Below are positions 32,661 to 43,225 of a stretch of 64,000 nucleotides of DNA, in pieces. Position numbers and translations under genes: made by a program. The stretch's first letter is position 1, and every line of letters begins with the position of its first letter. The stretch is from positions 3,968,001 through 4,032,000 of the forward strand of contig LSAX01000004.1 of assembly GCA_001557505.1 (NCBI GenBank), written 5' to 3'. The stretch is from Reticulascus tulasneorum. Taxonomy: Eukaryota > Ascomycota > Sordariomycetes > Glomerellales > Reticulascaceae. Below the pieces are notes generated by a model. The model was not told the origin of the DNA. It made no database searches and saw nothing but the letters and a program-made list of their open reading frames with translations.

Positions 32661-35513
32661 TTAGTCAGCCGCATCGCCAGCGACGGGCTCTCGATCGATA
32701 TATCTCAATTTCCGACTCGCCCTCCGAGGCGCGATGTCTTCCTTTCCTTGCCTCCCCTCATCTTCAGCTTCCGGTTTTGCCAACGGACCCCAATTTGCCT
32801 TTCCGGTTCTAAGGTGTGGCAGATCTAACCTTTCCAGTACTAGGCCAGATGGCGTTGTGGAACGAAATGACAACTCCGGACGATCGATGTTTCGACGACC
32901 CGATGGCGAAGCGGCGGACAGCCGCCGGGCCTCCTGGTAGTGGTGTTTGGTTGGCACCACCGAGCGCGGTGTCCGCTGCGACGGTGGGGCGACATCCGAA
33001 GCCTCACAGGTAAGAAGGCGGAGACAGGTCAAATCGAGATGGAACGACATCTGATCCACGTCCTCTTTGAAAGGTGCAAAGTCTCGGCGCCGCGTACCGG
33101 TACTGTATTTGAAAAGTATCGGGGATCGCTCATGGATCCGCTCTGCCTCCTCATCCCACTGGCGCATGATGATCGCGCCGCCGACAATAGAGTGAAACAT
33201 GCTACTTCCCATACGCCGCACTACCACTGCCACATCTGTGCTGCGGAAGTGACAAATGACATCTCCTTCTCGGGCCGTGCCAGGAACAAGACCGACCTGG
33301 CCACGACTTCCGATGGCCCATCTCGGAGGTGATGGGAGTGTTGTAGTGCGCATGCATTCACACAGCTCATGCTCCGATCCACCGCAGTCCACTTCCTCGA
33401 GATCACCAGTGCCGGGGATGTGTTTCGACGATTCTGTTGTTGTTGGGCTTTTCTCGTTTCCAACAACTTTTTCCGACTGTTTTCCTGAAGACTCGGTCTG
33501 CGAGGCTTCGGCTGTGCTGGCATGCTTGCTAAAGCTGTTGGCGCATGCAGAAACTATTTCGCTCCAGCTCGGCATCTCGGGCTTCTCATACGAAACATAT
33601 GAATACGACATGCGGCTGTCGATTACCGTCGCTCGTTTGAAATCTTTCGAGATAGTTTTGAGTGCGTCGCGTACACTGGTGGGGAGGTCGTCCCCAGGTT
33701 TGTGAGTTTGAATTCGATGGAAGTAGAGGTCGTACCACTTGATAAGTAGGTCTCTAGCATCACTTGGCGTCGTGAAGGCATCTCCGATGAGGGAGATAGT
33801 ACCAGATATGACAGCTCTGGTATAGAATGTCCTAGGCATCTGCCCGACATTTCCCAGAGTTCTTCCTATATCTAATGCGGCGGCGGACGGCGAGTGAACA
33901 AGCCCGCCAATCACTCGCTGCACCAATTGACTGAAACCAACCAACTGATCATCTGTCCTGTATTGTGGCGTCGAAGCCATCTTCTCGTATAGTTGTAATG
34001 GCGTTCGATGATAATCGGGATCCACCCCTTCAGCGTCACTTGCGATTCCCAGCAAGCCGTAGACCTTGTCCCTGGGATCGCCACAACGCGAGTGCATGAA
34101 CGTGACTAGCGAGTCGATAAGATTCAAGCGACGACCCGAAGTGTTAAACCCGCTGTCAAGTTTGTAATAGAGAACTTTGGCAGCCGGGCTGATCGCCAAC
34201 TCTCGGATGCGTTGAGGCATCTCGGGTATTGATGGCTCAGAGCTATTCAGGGATCGTAGGTATTCCAGGAATCGCGAGAGAATATCCCATCCGATGAAGC
34301 AGTTACCGCATTGGACTATGAGATCACGGCTCAGGACCACTTCCTGGACGATCCAGAGTCTCTTCCAGTAGCTCAACGAAAAGAATTTTGCGATCTCTTG
34401 CCAATGGTGCAAACTGCGGTGAATATCGCGGACTTTCTGCAGTGACAGAGTTGAGCCGGCATTTTCTTTCATGACTCCTATTAGAGTATCGTACGGTACT
34501 GGCTTTCGTTTCCTAGCGGCATCGATGGCAGGGTATGACATGTCTGTGAAGAGGTCCAGAAGGAAGAGCATGGATGACTGCACAACATCCTGCATTAATG
34601 TTCCGACCCAGCTTATGACTCTGAAGGCCGAACTGTAGATGAGAGCCATTCTTGCCACCTGTTCTGTTCTCTCTTGTGTGTTGCTCTGCCATATGCAAAG
34701 AGCATCAATCCACAGAACCCTGTCCTGTTCCGGCTGTCGCAAGTGCTTCAAGGCCTCCCAGAGGTTCTCGGTGACAACAACTGCTGTGCCGCTGAGGTTG
34801 ATGAATCGTTGTGGATTGCTCGGGCCCGCCGGACGTCCCCATTCGTACGAGAGAGCTTCGTATCGGGGAGGATGGGAGATGCAGTGCCGACCAAGTGTGC
34901 ACTCTATCACTTCGTCTGGGTGTCCACACCGCACCGTTACGGTGCGAAACTCTTTATATGGAACGAGAGTTTCATACGGCGACGGCGATTTAGACGCGCC
35001 GGAAAGGCTTCCACCTGTGGTTTCTGGTTGGTTACAGATGGTGCAAGTCAACTTGTCGTTTGCAGGAGTCGGCAAACGAACCATGCGGCGTGAGGTTGCT
35101 TTGAGTGCGTTGAGTCTGCCTAGACGCGCCATTGCGCGCCTCCTTCGCCAGGAGTCCGAATCGTCCGCCAATGCCGTATCTGACGCTGCCTGTTCAGCAG
35201 CGACCGAGGGATCCAATTGTTGATACGATGCCTGGGGTTTAACATCATGGGACATGGGCACCGAACTCTGTGGATTGGTCTCGGCCCCTTTATGCTCACG
35301 AGGAGAGGGTTCTGGGCCGCCAGCGGGTTTCCTTTCGAACCTTGTATCTCTGGAATTCCTCATTAGCAAAGTTGTGGTCGACCAAGGTTCGAACATCGGA
35401 GGCTCGGCTTGATCAAGTGTGGAGAGTTCATTTTCGTCAGATATTTGACCACCCGACCGGCCCGCGTCAGAAGGAATGTCGAAAGTCGGATGATCAGTTT
35501 CAGAACCGCTCAT
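32661..35513 (-). CDS. HET-domain protein (heterokaryon incompatibility family)
   Basis: One long exon, 950 residues from the ATG at 35513. The three HET blocks are clear: YEALSYEWG (about residue 218), VLWIDALCIWQ...ERTEQVARMALIYSSA (about 266-297), and YWKRLWIVQEVVL. The usual downstream signature GDPRDKVYGLLGIASD and YHRTPLQLYEKM follows. A C-terminal VGLVPGTAREGDVICHF...FHSIVGGAII segment corresponds to the beta-rich module seen in many large HET proteins. HET domains trigger cell death on non-self recognition, but most family members have no tested role. The first about 200 residues are low-complexity with a CTIC pair. The last about 110 residues are unlike the family, so a missed 3' intron (a GTGAGG site near 33010) is possible. 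Confidence 0.85.
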   Translation of the reverse strand: MSGSETDHPTFDIPSDAGRSGGQISDENELSTLDQAEPPMFEPWSTTTLLMRNSRDTRFERKPAGGPEPSPREHKGAETNPQSSVPMSHDVKPQASYQQLDPSVAAEQAASDTALADDSDSWRRRRAMARLGRLNALKATSRRMVRLPTPANDKLTCTICNQPETTGGSLSGASKSPSPYETLVPYKEFRTVTVRCGHPDEVIECTLGRHCISHPPRYEALSYEWGRPAGPSNPQRFINLSGTAVVVTENLWEALKHLRQPEQDRVLWIDALCIWQSNTQERTEQVARMALIYSSAFRVISWVGTLMQDVVQSSMLFLLDLFTDMSYPAIDAARKRKPVPYDTLIGVMKENAGSTLSLQKVRDIHRSLHHWQEIAKFFSLSYWKRLWIVQEVVLSRDLIVQCGNCFIGWDILSRFLEYLRSLNSSEPSIPEMPQRIRELAISPAAKVLYYKLDSGFNTSGRRLNLIDSLVTFMHSRCGDPRDKVYGLLGIASDAEGVDPDYHRTPLQLYEKMASTPQYRTDDQLVGFSQLVQRVIGGLVHSPSAAALDIGRTLGNVGQMPRTFYTRAVISGTISLIGDAFTTPSDARDLLIKWYDLYFHRIQTHKPGDDLPTSVRDALKTISKDFKRATVIDSRMSYSYVSYEKPEMPSWSEIVSACANSFSKHASTAEASQTESSGKQSEKVVGNEKSPTTTESSKHIPGTGDLEEVDCGGSEHELCECMRTTTLPSPPRWAIGSRGQVGLVPGTAREGDVICHFRSTDVAVVVRRMGSSMFHSIVGGAIIMRQWDEEAERIHERSPILFKYSTGTRRRDFAPFKEDVDQMSFHLDLTCLRLLTCEASDVAPPSQRTPRSVVPTKHHYQEARRLSAASPSGRRNIDRPELSFRSTTPSGLVLERLDLPHLRTGKANWGPLAKPEAEDEGRQGKEDIAPRRASRKLRYIDREPVAGDAAD

Positions 35514-36419
35514 GTTCTGGCTGCACAACTTAGTCCTGGAAATTTACGTTTGATGGCGAATCACAAGATATCCAAGCACAAGACTGTATATCAGATTCGA
35601 AGTTGACGTGAGGATGTCAGGCTAAAGTTGTGAACCTGCTTGCCTCGCTTGTGGGTAAGGTGAAGGTGAGGCACCGCCAGGACCTAAGGTAAGCAAGCAG
35701 GCAGCCGTCAATTTAGCTGTAGATCTTCACATCTGCACAGCCACCCAAAACCCCATATCACGTGGCGACGGGAATTCTCTTCAACGAATGAGTGATGATT
35801 CTTCTACGAGGGAAATTAACAAGTGGGTAGGGATAAACTGCACACAAGGAGAGTAGTTGGGGGGGGAGGGGGGGGCGAATAGTCCTGGAACAAAGGAGGG
35901 CGGCAATTCGGCTGTGAACCTCAGGTAGCGTTTGGAGTCACCCTTCTTGGCGTTACTGCCACCTGTATAAGGTCCATGAGGAGAAAAAGGGTAGATCTTG
36001 CGGACCGCCAGCATGTCATCAGCTCGGATGCATAAGGTGAAGTCGGATTGAATGTCTGATCTTTAATATATAGTGACGGAAGGGTTCGATATCTTGAAAA
36101 TGGCAGATATAGATTGCATTTCCTCTCATTCTCGGTTGAGACAAGTTTCCAGAGGGGAGATTGCAGGCAGCAATGAAGGATAGTGGTTCTGCAGAATCTG
36201 GATGGTTATTGAGTCCAAATGAGAGCATGTATGGTATCACTAGGCATCCTGCTGAGGCATAGATTCTGTTATACGCGATATGGCGAGGGTTAGAAGTTCT
36301 GGGTTCGTTCCCTTTATCACCATGAAGAGAAGTTCGAATCACACGAAGGACCCTCACTTCGCTAGTGGTTGTTCAGTTAGGTTTCAACTTGTCAGACACT
36401 ACGTCTAGCCCCTTGATAT
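35514..36419. other. Intergenic region, about 0.9 kb
   Basis: No supported gene. Contains an ACCTAAGGT word at about 35692-35700 and a G-rich run near 35859-35875. A T-loop-like GGGTTCGTTCCC near 36300 was checked as a tRNA and did not fold convincingly. Confidence 0.45.
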
Positions 36420-37220
36420 CTAAATGCCTAATAAATTGTTAGAAAGTCCGCACTTTCACGTATCACAGAGCAGAAGTTATAACGACTTACCAAGAGCCGT
36501 CGCAATCGCCTCAGCAACTCCCTTCGCACTTGCAGGGTTCTGGCCAGTAATCACATTCCCATCAACAACAACTTTCTCTCCGAAAGGCTTCTCCGCTTTG
36601 ACATATTTGCCCCCAATCTCGCCCAGTTTCGTTTCGAGAGGGAAGTTCATGTCGGCCGTGTACCCGGAGATTTCCTCCTCCTCATTAGAGAAGCCCGTCA
36701 CCGACTTGCCCTTCAACAGATACTCGCCATTCTTGGTCTTGGCGTTGACCAACGCTGCGGGACCGTGGCACACGGCGGAGACGATCTTGCCCTGCGCCGC
36801 GAACTCTGCGATGATGGTTTGCGAGTCCTCGTCAAAAGCGAGGTCGAACATGGGACCGTGGCCGCCGGGGAAGAAGAGTGCGTCGAACTCAGAGGCCTTG
36901 CCGACAAATTGAGACAGCGGTGCGGTGTTCTCCCACAGGGACTTTTTGGTCTCAAAGAAGCTCATTGAGGACGGGTCCTCCGCGTAGGCTTCCTTGGAAC
37001 CATTGTCTAACGGAGCGTTGCCACCTTTCGGTGAGGCCATGACAAACTCAGCTTTGGAGTGGAGGACGTCGTATGGATGAGCGAGCTCAGGCTGAGATCA
37101 TGTTAGCGGGGTAGTAGAGGGTTTATCGCGGATGATACGTACAAGGTACCAGCCGACCGGCTTGCCTGTGGATGGGATCTTGTCCACGGAAGTAAGAACA
37201 ACGAGAATTCGGGGCGCCAT
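36420..37220 (-). CDS. DJ-1/PfpI-family protein, Hsp31-like (glutathione-independent glyoxalase type)
   Basis: Exon 1 is 37143-37220 and exon 2 is 36491-37091. A canonical GTAAGT donor at the end of exon 2 pairs with a CTAAC branch site and TTAG acceptor to give an 8-nt third exon (36420-36427), making 228 residues ending ALGI. If that intron is not spliced the frame ends at 36477 as ALGKSL, 230 residues. The nucleophile elbow is VSAVCHGPAAL with the catalytic Cys. FPGGHGPMFDLA holds the oxyanion glycines. HPYDVL and the EAYAEDPSS region are typical of the Hsp31 group, which turns methylglyoxal into lactate and works as a stress chaperone. A TATATAAA element lies about 150 bp upstream. Confidence 0.88.
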
Positions 37221-37370
37221 TGCGAGTTAAGTTTGCGATAAGAGATTGTTTAGCTAGTTGGAGTCTAGTGGTTGAGTAAAGCTGGTTGCTTGATGATCAG
37301 TGTTGGACGATTGGAACTGGTCTGAATGGAATGCGACTTTGAAGCAAGCTTTGAGCAGGACACCATTAAA

Positions 37371-37378
37371 TTTATATA
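37371..37378 (-). promoter_or_regulatory. TATA box of the DJ-1/Hsp31 gene
   Basis: Reads TATATAAA on the minus strand, about 151-158 bp upstream of the start codon. Confidence 0.45.
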
Positions 37379-38219
37379 TCTCTCACCTTCAAGACGTCGG
37401 GACTGCGTTCAGGAGTTTTGAGCGAGTTCCTATCCTGAATAGTGTAATGTCGTGGTCACCTCAAACTCCGCCAGGGTTTTTTGTTTGTCACCAACCCCGC
37501 GAGTGCTACGTATTACGTCACCGTCGACAAAAGATTTCTAAATCTGCAAACTTTCATTCCCCGACGCTCGATGATGTGGCGGGTGGAGCTGCGCGAAACT
37601 CCCCAGTTATATCCCTACCTATGCAATTCTAGGCAAGACTTGATGATTCGTTATGCAGCCCTAGCAGCCATTCCAATAATCAGTTCCCCGTTTGGAACAC
37701 TTGCCCGAGGACCTTATCTGAAAGGTGACAAAGCCTGAACAAGGGAAGCTGGGGACATGTCTTGCATTGCATGCCCTTGCAGCTAAACCACGAGGAAACC
37801 ATCAAACTGGCGGGACACCGAGCTTACAACGTGATAGACAACCAATGAAAATGACTAGCTCGCAGCCCATGCATGTTCCTCAGTCCGAAGGGAAGAACGG
37901 GATTTGCGGCCTAGTGCTGAAGTCCGTCTCAAACTCCCTGACATGCATCCTCCCTACTCCGAGTTTTACTGCTACGTAGTACGACAGGTACCTAAGCTGC
38001 GCGGCGAAGGGTGCATATATCCCAACGAGGCACCCAGCAGATTGTCTGCGGAGGCTGACCTTGAAACCTTAAATGGGGAAGATAATCAGGGTGCCGAGCT
38101 GCCGTAGGCTGAGAGTGGCTGGGGCTATCGCTTGGCACAAGTATCGTACCTAGGTATACAGAACCGCGACTGTATGACAAACCCCCAAACGCCCACAATC
38201 CTCATAAGTTGCCTTTTGA
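37379..38219. other. Intergenic region between Hsp31-like and LaeA-like genes
   Basis: About 840 bp without a supported gene. Two words of the dispersed palindrome family are present: GGTACCTAAG near 37986 and TACCTAGGTA near 38148. Confidence 0.45.
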
Positions 38220-39762
38220 TCAGCTCGTCACTTCATCCTGAGATGACATCTCGGACGCTGCACCTGGCTTCTGGCCCCAGACAGCCATGCTAATCAGGAG
38301 TTAGTATCGAGCATGCCCCAACTTGCCCGAGACAAAGAGGCTTGCTTACATGGTAATAAATGAGTGGATGTTCTTGTCCGTCATATCCTTCCTGACATCA
38401 ACGAGGAACAGCTCGACCGCCTCGCGCGACCAACCTAGCGCTTTGGTGAAGATGCCCATTGTGATGCCTTGCACTCCTTCCAAGTTATTCGTCATCTGCA
38501 TGGCACCCAGGATCTTCTCATCCCGTCCCTTGGCCCATGGACTGGCCGGCACCGCAAACTTCTTCTCTTGAACATTCTGGAATCCAACATCCGCCATGTA
38601 CTTCCTGTACTTGAGACCGGACAAAGCATCCCGGCCAATCTTACGGATGCCTTCCAGCAACAACCGATTCCAGCGCTGCAGCGCCGTCCCCTCGAGAGAT
38701 TGGTCAATTGCTTTGAAGTGGATGATTGTCTCCTGGAATTCGACCCAGCCACCGGGATTCAGATTCTCGTAGATTTGCGCAAACATCTTGCGAGGGTCCG
38801 TAATGAAGGCGCACATGTAGCGGCCGTGGATGTAATCGAACTTGTGCGAGAAAACCCACTCGTCCTCAGCATCGTCGATCTCGAATCTGCAGTTCGATGG
38901 CACGTACTCGGGCTGTATTGGGCTCAAATCAGTTCCCAGCACCTCCGACTCTGGGTGCTTGTCAGCAAACTCTATGGCCCAGATACCAGTGCCGGTGCCG
39001 ACATCGAGCACTCGGTGCGGCTTATCAGTCGGTGCCAGAAATAGTTTCCCTCCGAGAATTCGGAGCGCGATGGAATGCTGCAAGTCAAGTCTACTTTGCT
39101 CTTGCTAGAGACGTGTCAGTCGGCCGGAAAAACTTGCGTTTCTGCCTTTGGGCTTGCCTCGTCATTTGGGAGGAAGTATTCTGCGATGGAGGTCAGAATC
39201 AGAGCAGACCGATGTACGCGGACATTAGAGAACTCACTTCCTTCCTTGTATTTGTGAAATGTTCTACCAAACTCTTCGACGAAATGATACACGCTTGATG
39301 ATACAGACACACTCGATGATCTGGCGACCCAAAAGTATAAGAAGAGACCAGGACAGGTTAGTTTAGGCCACTCACGGTCGTGACATATCCAACCCCAGTG
39401 CCGAGTCAGCATCACTGTCTGTATCAACCTGCAAATCATCGTTAGAACCGTTAGAACCGGGCGAGGCTCCATGAAAGTTCCCCAACCGGAGTATCCTTGG
39501 AGCCCAGAACACTCACACTCAATGCGACAGAGAAGCTGCTCCTCCCACCGACTGAGCTCGTTTCGTCCTCGAAGCCGAGACGGGATACGTCGTTTGGTCG
39601 CTCATGTTCTTGAGCCGGGCCTGCTTCGGTTGATGGACGAGATGTGCCGTCTGTTATGCGGGAACCTTCTTGTATATTCGTACTCTCAGACTCTACTTCG
39701 GCTGCCTTCGCGATATCCGTCGAGTCCAACAGCATAGGGTCGTCCCCGCCCGGCTGCTCCAT
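38220..39762 (-). CDS. LaeA-like S-adenosylmethionine methyltransferase
   Basis: Six exons (39517-39762, 39376-39428, 39238-39320, 39158-39180, 38350-39104, 38220-38289) encode 409 residues. The N-terminus is acidic and Ser-rich. Then come SSVYHFVEEFGRTFHKYKEG, K-YFLPNDE and EQSRLDLQH, the hallmark order of LaeA-type proteins. The SAM loop is VLDVGTGTGIWAIEFA, followed by GTDLSPIQPEYVP. The C-terminus MAVWGQKPG comes from a last exon with an ATACTAAC branch site. The intron between PNDE and QEQS has no GT; it reads GAG|GCAAGC...CTCTAG, a GC-AG intron. LaeA relatives act in the nucleus or cytosol; LaeA itself globally controls secondary metabolism, but most paralogues are untested. This one is a paralogue-type call. 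Confidence 0.87.
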
Positions 39763-40830
39763 CTCGTGGGGCGTCAGCCTGGGACGGATCAACTGGTATT
39801 CAGACCAGAAAATTGATGCCGATGACCTGGCCTAGCTTGATATTGGGCATGAACTTGCGGATCGATGTCGCGATGGGGATGTGGCACGCTGCTGCGGTTT
39901 ATTTCAGAACCCTACAAGCTTTGGCCCAATGTCCCGATCTTGCAGGTGGAGGACCCAAAGTCCGATCGGTTACATGTGGTAATCTGGAGAGCTGGATAAT
40001 ATCAAGGATTTGTGCTGCGGCACGCTCAGCCAATCCGATGCGCAGGCCCTGAATAAATTACGACAGCTCTGATCGCCCACACTGCTGGCTCGCATCCTTT
40101 AGAAGTGATAGTGGCGTCTCCGAACCAATATGAGCAATATGGCCGAATCTCTGCACTTTCTCAGACGCCTACGCTAGCCTGGAGATCTGCTGCATGCTAA
40201 AATCTGTAGCAGGCTTAAACTGCCAGAGCGGTTGGCACAATCTCGATTGCTCGGCCAGGGTGGTCACACAGCCAACTGAGGATAAAGGCACACAGTCTGG
40301 AGTTCATTTAAATCCACAGCAATTGGTAAAGGCTCCTATTAGATTTACGCCCACTGAGGCGATGGTGTCCGTTCCCAAGGTCTAGCCATCCAGGTGTTGC
40401 TCTTGCAAGGCAACATATCCCTTTCTAATGTGGGTGCGTTGCCCGGATCGATCGATCTCGATCTACTAGTCTAGCGGCTTAGGTATGTATTACTTGCGTC
40501 GTACCGAATCTCCGAATTTCTGGAGGCTTCGGTGTGGATCGCTAGCTAAGGTAGTCCGTACCGTACCTTAGGTAGAGTGTTCATGTCCACTAATTACAGC
40601 TGCACAATTAGGTTACTTGGCAGGTGCAGTGTGCCTATAACTTTGAAAATATAGTGGGGTGCCACAGAAGGCATAGCGGGCAGTAAGTTCGCGTGGCTGA
40701 GGCACCAAGCTCTCAGCCTCGCCGCCAATTGCCCCCTCCTACACAACCTCGCGTGTTGCCTTGCGACGAAAATTACAAGACCGAATCCCACCTACCAAAC
40801 ATTACAGCCTACAATATACCCTATTGACAG
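39763..40830. other. Divergent promoter between LaeA-like and TAF6 genes
   Basis: About 1.07 kb with no supported gene. Contains ACCTTAGGT and related words near 40480-40575. Confidence 0.5.
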
Positions 40831-42281
40831 ATGGCGACCCCAGAAGGTCCCAAACTCCTCTGGAACCCTGATAATGTCAGGGATGTCGCCGAGTCGGTTG
40901 GTATCTCATCACTGAACGAAGAGGCGCTCAGGTCCCTGACGCAGGATGCCGAATATCGCATCGGTCAGGTAATCGTCGAGGCCTTGCGCTTCATGCGCGC
41001 CTCGCGCCGGACAACTCTCACCGTCGGCGACGTATCATCTGCCCTGAAAGTACTGGATGTTGAGCCCCTCTACGGCTACGAGTCAACGCGACCGCTTCGA
41101 TTTGCCGAGGCGAGCTTAGGTCCCGGACAGCCGCTCTTCTACATCGAGGACGAGGAGGTGGACTTCGAGAAACTAATCAATGCCCCGCTACCTAAGGTGC
41201 CGCGCGACATGAGCTTCACAGGTATGTTGCATCTACTCTAGGGTCAACTTGTGGGCCGTGGAAGCTAATGCTATGGTCCACAGCCCACTGGCTAGCCATC
41301 GAAGGAGTTCAGCCTTCGATTCCTCAAAACCCTACCACCGCCGAATCTCGATCTCAAGAGCTCCTCCCTAAAGGACCAGGCGCAAATCCCGCTCTTGCCG
41401 CGCTGGCAGGCAACGACAACATCTCCTTCCGGCCATCAGTGAAGCACATCGTGTCCAAGGAGCTGATCCTTTACTTCGAGAAGATTCAGAATGCCCTGCT
41501 CGACGAGAACCCAGATGAAGAAGTGGTGCGGCTTCGTCAAGCTGCATTAGCATCTGTTCGAGATGATCCAGGGTTGCATCAGCTAGTACCCTACTTCATC
41601 AACCTAGTTGCCAATCAGGTGACGCACCGACTAGACGACGTCTTCATACTTCGGCAAGCGATGGAGCTTACGGCGGCCTTGGCATCGAATAAGAGCCTAT
41701 TCCTTGACCCATATGCGAACTCTGTTGCGGCCCCAGTGTTGACCTGCCTTCTCGGTCGCAAGATTGGCACGGAAGATGGGGTGGATGCCATCAAGGAGCA
41801 ATACCAACTCAGGGAGTTCTCCGCATCACTTCTGGGACAGATCGCCCGCAAGTATGCGGCATCCAACCAGCAGCTCAGACCAAAGCTGGTACGGACATGT
41901 CTGAAATACTTTATGGACCCTGATAAGCCACCTGCGTGCCATTACGGCGCTATTACTGGTGTTGCTTCGGCTGGTGGCCCTGAGGCGGTGAGAGTACTTG
42001 TGCTCAGGAGTCTTAAGGCTTACCATGATGGCATTCTCCAGCCGTTGAGAGAGAAGGGCGAGGGCATTGACTTTGAGATGCTCGTCGGTGGTATTCTAAA
42101 GGCCATCGCGACCCTGGTCGAAGATGATAGAACCACCGTCAACGGCATCAATGGTGGCGCAGATGACGAGGTTGCTGCCGCCCTAAGCGATTTCATCGGC
42201 CCCATTCTTGCGGAGAGGGTTATGAGCTTGGGGAACCGGCGGTTGATCAGCCATATACTCGATGCGCGGTCCATTGACTAG
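40831..42281 (+). CDS. taf6: Transcription initiation factor TFIID/SAGA subunit 6 (TAF6)
   Basis: Two exons, 40831-41221 and 41284-42281 (62-nt intron), encode 462 residues. The N-terminal histone fold ([26 protein letters not shown] ... [29 protein letters not shown]) spans about residues 10-78. The linker with [30 protein letters not shown] is diagnostic of TAF6. The C-terminal half ([16 protein letters not shown] ... [17 protein letters not shown] ... [20 protein letters not shown]) is the TAF6 HEAT-repeat domain. TAF6 pairs with TAF9 through the histone fold and is shared by TFIID and SAGA in the nucleus. Length is usual for the fungal protein. A single-copy housekeeping gene, with no TATA box seen. 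Confidence 0.93.
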
Positions 42282-42562
42282 GGCGCTGGATGGTGGCGAA
42301 GGATGTAGTAGCGGGCAGCATGGCGTTTGGGACGGGGAAGGGCGAAACTGGATTCTGGCAGGGCTCATACCACGTGATTGTACAAAAGTCCTAGTTATCG
42401 AAAGCTCAATCTACAGCTTGACTGTCTATAGCACATTGCTTCGCCTTGAAAGCCCAAACCCGATTACCGTAGGCTGGTCCTCGTTCCATTCCTGCCACCT
42501 CTCCCCCCTTCTCCCTCCCACGTCTCTGTCCCATACGCATCTGGAACCCGACGGCTTCCCAC

Positions 42563-43225
42563 CTATAGCAAGAAAGCAAGGCCGAGTGCACTGACCAGCG
42601 AGGCTCCCCATATCCCCCAGCCATAAGACTTGATCTGGGTCTTTGCAAATCCCCATCCCAGATCGTAGGTCAAATGTCTCACGCCGTTGTATGAGTGGAA
42701 GAGAAACGGCCACGATATCAGAAACTTGAGCCCCCCCTTGACCGCAACGGGCCATGCACCAAACGCGGCCGCCAAAGACGCGGACTCCAAGTGCCACCCG
42801 AGCAGCGGAGCAGCGAGATACGAGCCCATGAAGACGTAGAATGCAGCGGAGAGTCCACCACCGGTGAAGCGCTGCCAAATGGAGGCACCGAGCCAGGTCT
42901 GGTCGAAGCGGTAGGCCGTGAGATGCGGAGAGGTGGGCCGTCGGAGGCGTTGCTGCGCGAGGAGCTCATCGCCGTCTGCGACGGAGAGTTTGGCGGTTCC
43001 TACTGACCTAAAGGCTGTTAGCGAAGGTGTCCCAAGGAAGCTTCGTCAAAGCCGCACGTACCGAATTTGTGATGACGAGAGGCTCTGTGCTACGGCGAGC
43101 TTGGGGAATGTTTGAGTGAAGAAGACATTGGGCTTTCCAAGGGCCACTGCTTTCCAATTGATCGTCAGCGAAACATATTCAATTCTCTTCAACATCGCCA
43201 GTCCCCGGCGTCGGGTCAATGACAT
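42563..43225 (-). CDS. sdhC: Succinate dehydrogenase cytochrome b560 subunit (SDHC)
   Basis: Two exons, 43062-43225 and 42563-43007, encode 202 residues; the 54-nt intron has donor GTACGT and acceptor TTTAG. LRRPTSPHLTAYRF is the family's SPHL signature, FTGGGLSAAFYVF the first membrane helix, and SYNGVRHLTYDLGWG the conserved segment with the heme-ligand histidine region. IKSYGWGIWGASLVSALGLAFLL is the last helix. The Arg-rich N-terminus fits a mitochondrial presequence. Start could be the ATG at 43225 or the in-frame ATG at 43195. The protein anchors complex II in the inner mitochondrial membrane and binds quinone; it is a target of SDHI fungicides. It converges with TAF6, with 281 bp between the stop codons. 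Confidence 0.9.

Noticed and set aside
36285..36345. Possible tRNA (GGGTTCGTTCCC T-loop-like word)
   Set aside because: No matching acceptor stem, D-arm or anticodon arm could be folded on either strand.
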